From Collybiopsis luxurians FD-317 M1 (lineage: Eukaryota; Basidiomycota; Agaricomycetes; Agaricales; Omphalotaceae): a stretch of 64,000 bases of DNA. The DNA lies in assembly GCA_000827265.1 (NCBI GenBank), contig KN834751.1, forward strand, positions 1,023,977 through 1,087,976, in the 5' to 3' direction. How positions within the stretch are numbered: the first letter of the stretch is position 1; each line of letters opens with the position of its first letter. A model generated the notes under the pieces. It was not told the origin of the DNA and made no database searches. It worked only from the letters and a program-made list of their open reading frames with translations. Below, one piece after another: positions 58,899 to 64,000 of the stretch. The position numbers and the translations under genes are program-made.

Positions 58899-61049
58899 TT
58901 CTCAGATCTACCATGCTCGGAAGTTCGCTTAATGATAGCCATAACCAGCCTATCTATCGCAATGTATTCCTTTACCCCGATATCATCGTTTGAAATCGGT
59001 CACTTTGTGTTTTGACGGCCAGCAAATGTGGAGCCCCCGCATGAGTCTCTTCGGAAGTTCGTGGTATTCGCTCCTCTCTAAAATCGGCTCTCTTTCTTCT
59101 ACTAGGGTCTGTAAGCCCGTTCTGGCATAATTTTTCTCGACTGCCCTTGCCGCATTGCCACAGAGTTTAGCGGTCATCATTATCATTCACACCGGTCTAT
59201 TTTATGAAAACCGAGCGGTGTGTGTGTCATCAGCACAATCAAGTATGGCAATGTATTGGGCACTTTCTTTCTTGCTCTATTCCGGGCTTTTCGACGATGG
59301 ATCAGTGTGATCGCTGCGATGTAGTTAAGCCGCAGTTGGAACCACTGAGTCCATTTAGCCGAACGTGTGGCACGCCTTTATCACTCGACCTTCAGGAGGA
59401 ACAAAGCCATGCAGAGTTTCTATCACATTCACCCACTCTGTCAAAGCGAGACTTTTCAAGTTAATCGAGGTATCTTGCGGTTTTCCAGCGTATCAACGAT
59501 TAAATCACTGACATGGTGGCAAAAAATAGCTTTCAGGATCTAGGACAAAACCGTCGAGAATCTCAAGTAATCCTAGGATTCCTAACAATTCAAACTCGGC
59601 GCGAGCGGTATGTGAGTGGCGTTTGGGCGACCACTACGTACAACTAGAGACGCTCGCATAGATTCAAAACCTGGTAAGTATCTTTTCAATGGATTGTTCC
59701 TATAAGGCTTTGTCTTCACGGAAAGATGCGGGGCGGGTCTGTTACTTTCCTCTCTCCTCGGTTCAGTCGGTGAAATGACCCAGCTCAAACCCTAAGAATA
59801 AGTATCAGATACATGGGAAGGTTCAGACTGGGGCTCGAGCAAACATATTCCAAATACAATCAACAACAATGTTCAAAGATGGATGGCAAACTCACCCCGG
59901 TGATGTAAAAGATGCTCAAGAGTCAAGACGCTAACGGCCGAGACCGAAGCAGTTAGAACTGCCCTGAACCACTTAAATCTAAATAAGCGATATCCGGAAT
60001 ATGTTTCATAACTATGTCTGCTTAACATGCCCTAGGATATGTACATATAAGTCAGATTGCTAGACCACGGTTCAACAGTAATGCTGACAGGTACCAGTTC
60101 ACTTTTGAACTTTGACATACGGAACCGATTATCCCAGATTACTGACGTGCACTGATGTCCCAATCACATACATTGTTACGGAGAGAGCATGCCGCCGACT
60201 TTGTTTAGTAGCCGGAGACGTTCTTGCAGCCAAGACACAATCGAAAGCAGCTGCGGAGTGGTTCATGGGGGGAGGATGCTGCCGACTTGGTCTAAAGACC
60301 GAGGAAGTTCAGAAAGCAAGTGTGTAGAGTCAGGAAGTAAGAAATGGCTTGTCGGCTCGAAGGCTATTCTGAGGGAAGGTCTCCGGAAGAGGGGAACGCC
60401 GGAGACCATATTCGGTAACACTGAATGCAGAGAGCACGAAAAGCCTGCCGTAGAAGAGACGCATAGCTCTTAGCGCGAGCTATCAATGACCTACCCAACA
60501 CATAAACCCAGGGTCCGCAGCTACGCGCCTGGATCCGAACATTAGACGTCGACATAGAGTAAGTTATGACCTCGCAAATAGAAGCCGCCGCCGGGAAGGG
60601 CGGGAGAGCGTATGAAACGTATACAGTGTGGGTTGGAAACAACGATCTAGTAACAGGTTGCTAGAATCAGCTATGGAGGTCAACCCACAAGATCCGAATG
60701 ACCATCTCTGAAAAATCAACGAGATGGTGGCATGAGCTGAGACGCACCATCCCTCTGAACGAGGAATCATGTTGGTGATGATTATACAACGAATTGGACT
60801 GTTAGTCAATCTGCATTAATTGCTTGAAGCCCTGGGAGATCTTCAGCATAGCACTCAATTGTTCTCGAGCAAATGCTGGGAAAACAATGCTAAAACGTCT
60901 TCCCGGTAGAAGGAAGACCGAGGGAGATTGAGTTTTAGATCTTCGGCAGCGGCAGCAGCACTCAAATGTCACAGATACTGACTTGGAGACACCCGTAAGG
61001 CTGAGTGGCCCTGAGATTAGACAATCAGGTTAGAGGGAGGTGACAGCTG
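58899..61049. other. 2.1 kb region without a recognisable gene
   Basis: Both flanking genes end here (GLTP-like and LysM-type converge). Open frames of 60-95 codons on both strands have no motifs. I see no RNA gene or repeat. Confidence 0.5.
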
Positions 61050-62465
61050 CTAGTCTCCGTCAGTCTCCAAGGACTCCAAAGAGGCAAAAGTAACGTCGTT
61101 AAGTCTCGCCCTAGTTTTACCCCTTGGTAACCTGTCAGACTCCATACGAAGCTGAAAAATTTCGCTTCTGGTGGGTATCTGCATGACAGGAGAGGGCTCG
61201 AGTTGAATATTTCGTATCCGAGAAGATCCCGTCGCAGGAAGAGACATCGGCCCTGTGTACTCTTCTGAAAAACTTCGCCCATGCCCAGGTCTTTCATTAT
61301 GAAATCTTGAGGCTGGGGTAACGGTAAAGAGTTCCGGTCGCTTGGTTGGGGGACGATCTGTGAAGGACTGCTGACCATTTCTTAGTGTATGGCCATTCAG
61401 GTAACCTGGCGAGTTATCTTCGGATAGAGCTCGAGCTTCACGTCGGGCTTTCACGTCGTCCAGCTCGTGATTTTCGCGATCGTCGAGGTAGGGGTCGCGA
61501 TCACGGTCACTGTAGCTCGAGCTGGCACTATCAAATGATAACCTGGCCATGATTGTATCTCTAGTAGACGCCGCTATAGGCAGGGCTGTCAGGATAGAGT
61601 TAAGCGACGGAGATGGAGACGTCGCGTATCGGCTATGAAGGGATTTAGATGGCGGTGTCAGCGCCGGGGATGAGGACGGGGATGAGGATAAGATAGACGA
61701 TTTGGACGGTGGGGGAAAGAAAGACAGTTCAGAAGCAGGGACACGCCTTACTGTGGGGGGCGAGAGAGCGTCTGCAGAATGTGCTGCATCTTCGCAAGGA
61801 GTATGTCCTTGCAGGGAAGAGCTCGCTGGCTCGTTCTTGGGGAAAACAGGAGCGGAATGAGATGTTTTTTCAACCGGAATATACAGGACTTTCCGCAAAT
61901 GAATGGAATCCGAAGTCCACAAATGGTTTGCTCGCCGAAGCTCAGTAAGACTGATCCCATACTTCAGAGCAACACCGGCGAGTGAATCTTGGGAAGAAAC
62001 CTACATAAATTGACATTTAAAGATTCTATTTATTGACCTGGCTCGACTTACTTCATGTACAATGACTACTTTTTCGTTCTCTGACGGATGAGCCTGATCT
62101 TGCTCCTGCTCATTCTGGTCTAAAGACGAAGCCTCCACGACAGGACCACTATCCAACACGCGCGTTAAATGAGGCCTTGTAATTCCGGCATCTTCAAAAG
62201 TTGTAGATAGTCCCGCGCTGCGTAAAGGATGATGATCCTGACCGCTCGTGCTGCTCGTAGTTTCTTCGATGCTCGCTTCGGTGGGGAACGTCCCGCTCGT
62301 CGGATTCAGAAAAAACTCAGAAACAGGATTCGGACTTGACGAAGCAGAATTAGAAGCAGATTTGAAGGAGGCAGATTTTGGAGAAGAAGAAAGTAAGTAA
62401 CTGGGATGAGTTCCTATGGAAGATGCAAAAGGATTGTACTGAAGCTCGTCCACATCGTCCTGCAT
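61050..62465 (-). CDS. Intracellular LysM-domain protein
   Basis: Two exons, 62465-62052 and 62000-61050, give 454 residues from MQDDVDELQYNPF. One LysM domain lies at about 137-184: VSSQDSLAGVALKYGISLTELRRANHLWTSD (shown by its two halves, before and after GISLTE) and RKVLYIPV. The intron falls exactly at the LysM start (after VHE). There is no signal peptide, and the rest is low-complexity, rich in Ser, Pro and Asp/Arg, with several possible phosphorylation stretches. It resembles animal LYSMD1-4-type intracellular proteins and not secreted fungal LysM effectors. An in-frame Met at 62513 is an alternative start. Function unknown. Confidence 0.82.
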
Positions 62466-62549
62466 GATGTGGAACGAGAATAAAGCGGCGCTAATTCTGA
62501 CGCCGGTGATCAATGATTAGTGTTAGCGCTGGTCAACGCATGTGAGCGC

Positions 62550-63402
62550 TTATTCAATGCTCATCCATCGAGTTGTATAACTTTCTGAAGTTTTCCGAGA
62601 TATTCTAAGCATCGAAACTCTGTTTACATTTAGACCTGGTCCAGCCCCTCTTCGACGCTTCACTGTCTGGAAAACTAGAAAACTTATTTGTCCCGAGTTC
62701 TCACCAACGATTGCGTAGTAAGTAGGTATCCTGGCAATGTCGTTTATACTAGATTCTAAATTCATGCGTTCCGGTGACTGCCAGCCTCCAGGTGTGATAT
62801 ATCCAGACATTGCTCGAGTAGGCTTACCAGCAACTGCTAGATAAACCCTGTCAGGCTTGATGGGAAATTCAACCAGACATAAGTACCCTTGCCACAAAAC
62901 TGCGGGAAGGAGACTGGCCCGTCTATGAAACTCCAACTTCTGATTCGAATGGAGTACGAACCGGGGTTTTCTCGACTGTGTATACGCAAGTTTTTTTAAC
63001 GTACTGTCCAGCCATGCTAAGTAGTTCATCCAGCGAACCATATCTGAACTCATTTGGTTACGGGAGTTCTCCCGTCAGTATATTAATATCTCTCTGTTTT
63101 CTAACCTACCCGCCAATCAAATTCCGACCTAGATTTGTGTCAGGACCAAGCTATATTTTCTCTTTCGTTCTAGGGAAAGAGGTCACATTGTATTCTCTCG
63201 TGATAAATGCAGAAAATCGCTTTTCTGAATTCAGAGTTTTCGGTCCCGGAGGTGCTTCAAGACTACTTTTTGATTTTTGAAGGCTAGTGGCTTGACGCCA
63301 GCCTCGACGGATGCCCTCAACTAACCCCTTCAGAACCTTCTGTCGATATTTTGCAATGAGCGGCAATGAATATAATGTAGAATAAGTCTCGACATCATTC
63401 AT
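62550..63402 (-). CDS. Unrecognised gene, probably two or more exons
   Basis: Two sizeable minus-strand frames suggest a real gene, but I do not recognise it. The upstream frame runs from 63402 (MNDVETYSTLYSLPLIAKYR) through KSKSSLEAPPGPKTLNSEKRFSAF and SFPRTKEK. The downstream frame runs from about 63053 (MSSDMVRWMNYLAWLDSTLK) through LEFHRRASLLPAVLWQGYLC, FPIKPDRVYLAVAG, PTRAMSGYITPGGWQSPERM and ends RWMSIE at 62550. Splice sites joining them near 63060-63150 are plausible but I could not fix them. The composition looks coding. The plus strand of the same stretch is also partly open (62978-63280) and is the less likely reading. Confidence 0.35.
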
Positions 63403-64000
63403 TTCGGATTCGGCTTTGTTTCTATAGATAATATCTATCTATCTATCACACAGCATCGATCGCCAGAAGTTGACATGTACAAGGTTCTTTCAAAGTCAGG
63501 GAGAAATTCAACTCGATATTCAACGGAAAAATTCTCAAGTGTGTACCTCCGGCGCCACCATATGGTGATAGTGTAGATGCGCGGCAGCATCAAGATGACT
63601 ACTACTAGTTCGTCCTATCCGGATCTGATGCGAAACGATGAGGGTAACAAATGCCTGCACAACGTTCCAGAATGGTAAGCCAGATTCTACTGGGCTTTTC
63701 CTTCTGAATACAGAGACTTCCTTCCGAAATCAAATTATAGAGTAGTTTGTAACTGCTGTACATCTGATTCTCAACACCCTCGAACTGGCTCACTCACCTG
63801 TATCAGAAGATCAGAATTTAACAAGTTAGGCTTTGCTGGAGACAAGGCGCTGTCAATCGGATGTACTATACACTGTTATACCCCTAAAGCTTCTCACCGA
63901 TGGCCTATTAACAGCCAAGGTAACAGCTCTGAGCCAAGCGATCGATTTCCATCGGGTTTTCTACTCTTTGAGGGTGACCAATCTCAAGCTATCTTTAGTT
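63403..64000. other. Right end of window, nothing assignable
   Basis: About 600 bases with a 62-codon minus-strand frame at 63605-63793 of unknown value. A short run of tatc repeats lies at 63430-63446. Possible 5' part of the unrecognised gene. Confidence 0.4.

Noticed and set aside
62978..63280. 100-codon plus-strand frame opposite the unrecognised gene
   Set aside because: No motifs, and the minus-strand frames over the same region are longer and more coding-like.

Overview
The window looks like a chromosome segment of a filamentous basidiomycete, most likely an Agaricomycete. Genes are broken by many short introns of about 45-70 bases with GT..AG ends (one GC..AG). Both strands are used and there are no operons. 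Several families point to Agaricomycetes: a DUF6535 membrane protein, an F-box-like/LRR protein of the expanded mushroom type, and two WOPR regulators. I found no rRNA, tRNA, CRISPR array, recognisable transposon or viral gene.

Layout. 0-4.3 kb: a cytochrome P450 cut by the left edge, convergent with an amino-acid permease. 5.7-9.4 kb: an Ssr4-like SWI/SNF-RSC subunit and an F-box protein. 9.6-13.6 kb: a PalC/Rim23 protein of the alkaline-pH pathway followed by a second APC permease. 14.2-18.8 kb: a bZIP and a C2H2 transcription factor, separated by a 2.9 kb gap. 20.3-29.8 kb: a PPG1-type phosphatase, a CRAL-TRIO (Sec14-like) protein with a tail membrane segment, a SETD6/Rkm4-type lysine methyltransferase and an E(z)/KMT6-type histone methyltransferase. 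30.1-37.7 kb: two closely related short-chain dehydrogenases (SDRs) flanking coproporphyrinogen III oxidase (HEM13), then a third SDR with a mitochondrial-type leader. 38.4-41.8 kb: the DUF6535 protein and a PhzF-family enzyme. 44.2-54.1 kb: two WOPR (Gti1/Pac2) regulators in the same orientation, separated by about 7 kb with no recognisable gene. 57.1-58.9 kb: a divergent pair, free-methionine-R-sulfoxide reductase and glycolipid transfer protein. 61.0-63.4 kb: an intracellular LysM protein and an unrecognised gene.

Most genes are housekeeping or regulatory and do not form one pathway. The regulatory content is high: two chromatin factors (Ssr4, E(z)-like), five transcription or pH-signalling proteins (bZIP, C2H2, two WOPR, PalC), a phosphatase and an F-box protein. 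I see no self-contained novel system. The best leads are the WOPR pair with its 7 kb gap, the altered NH motif in the E(z)-like SET domain, the P450 micro-exons with a one-base phase problem, and a compact triple ACGCGT cluster upstream of the first permease.
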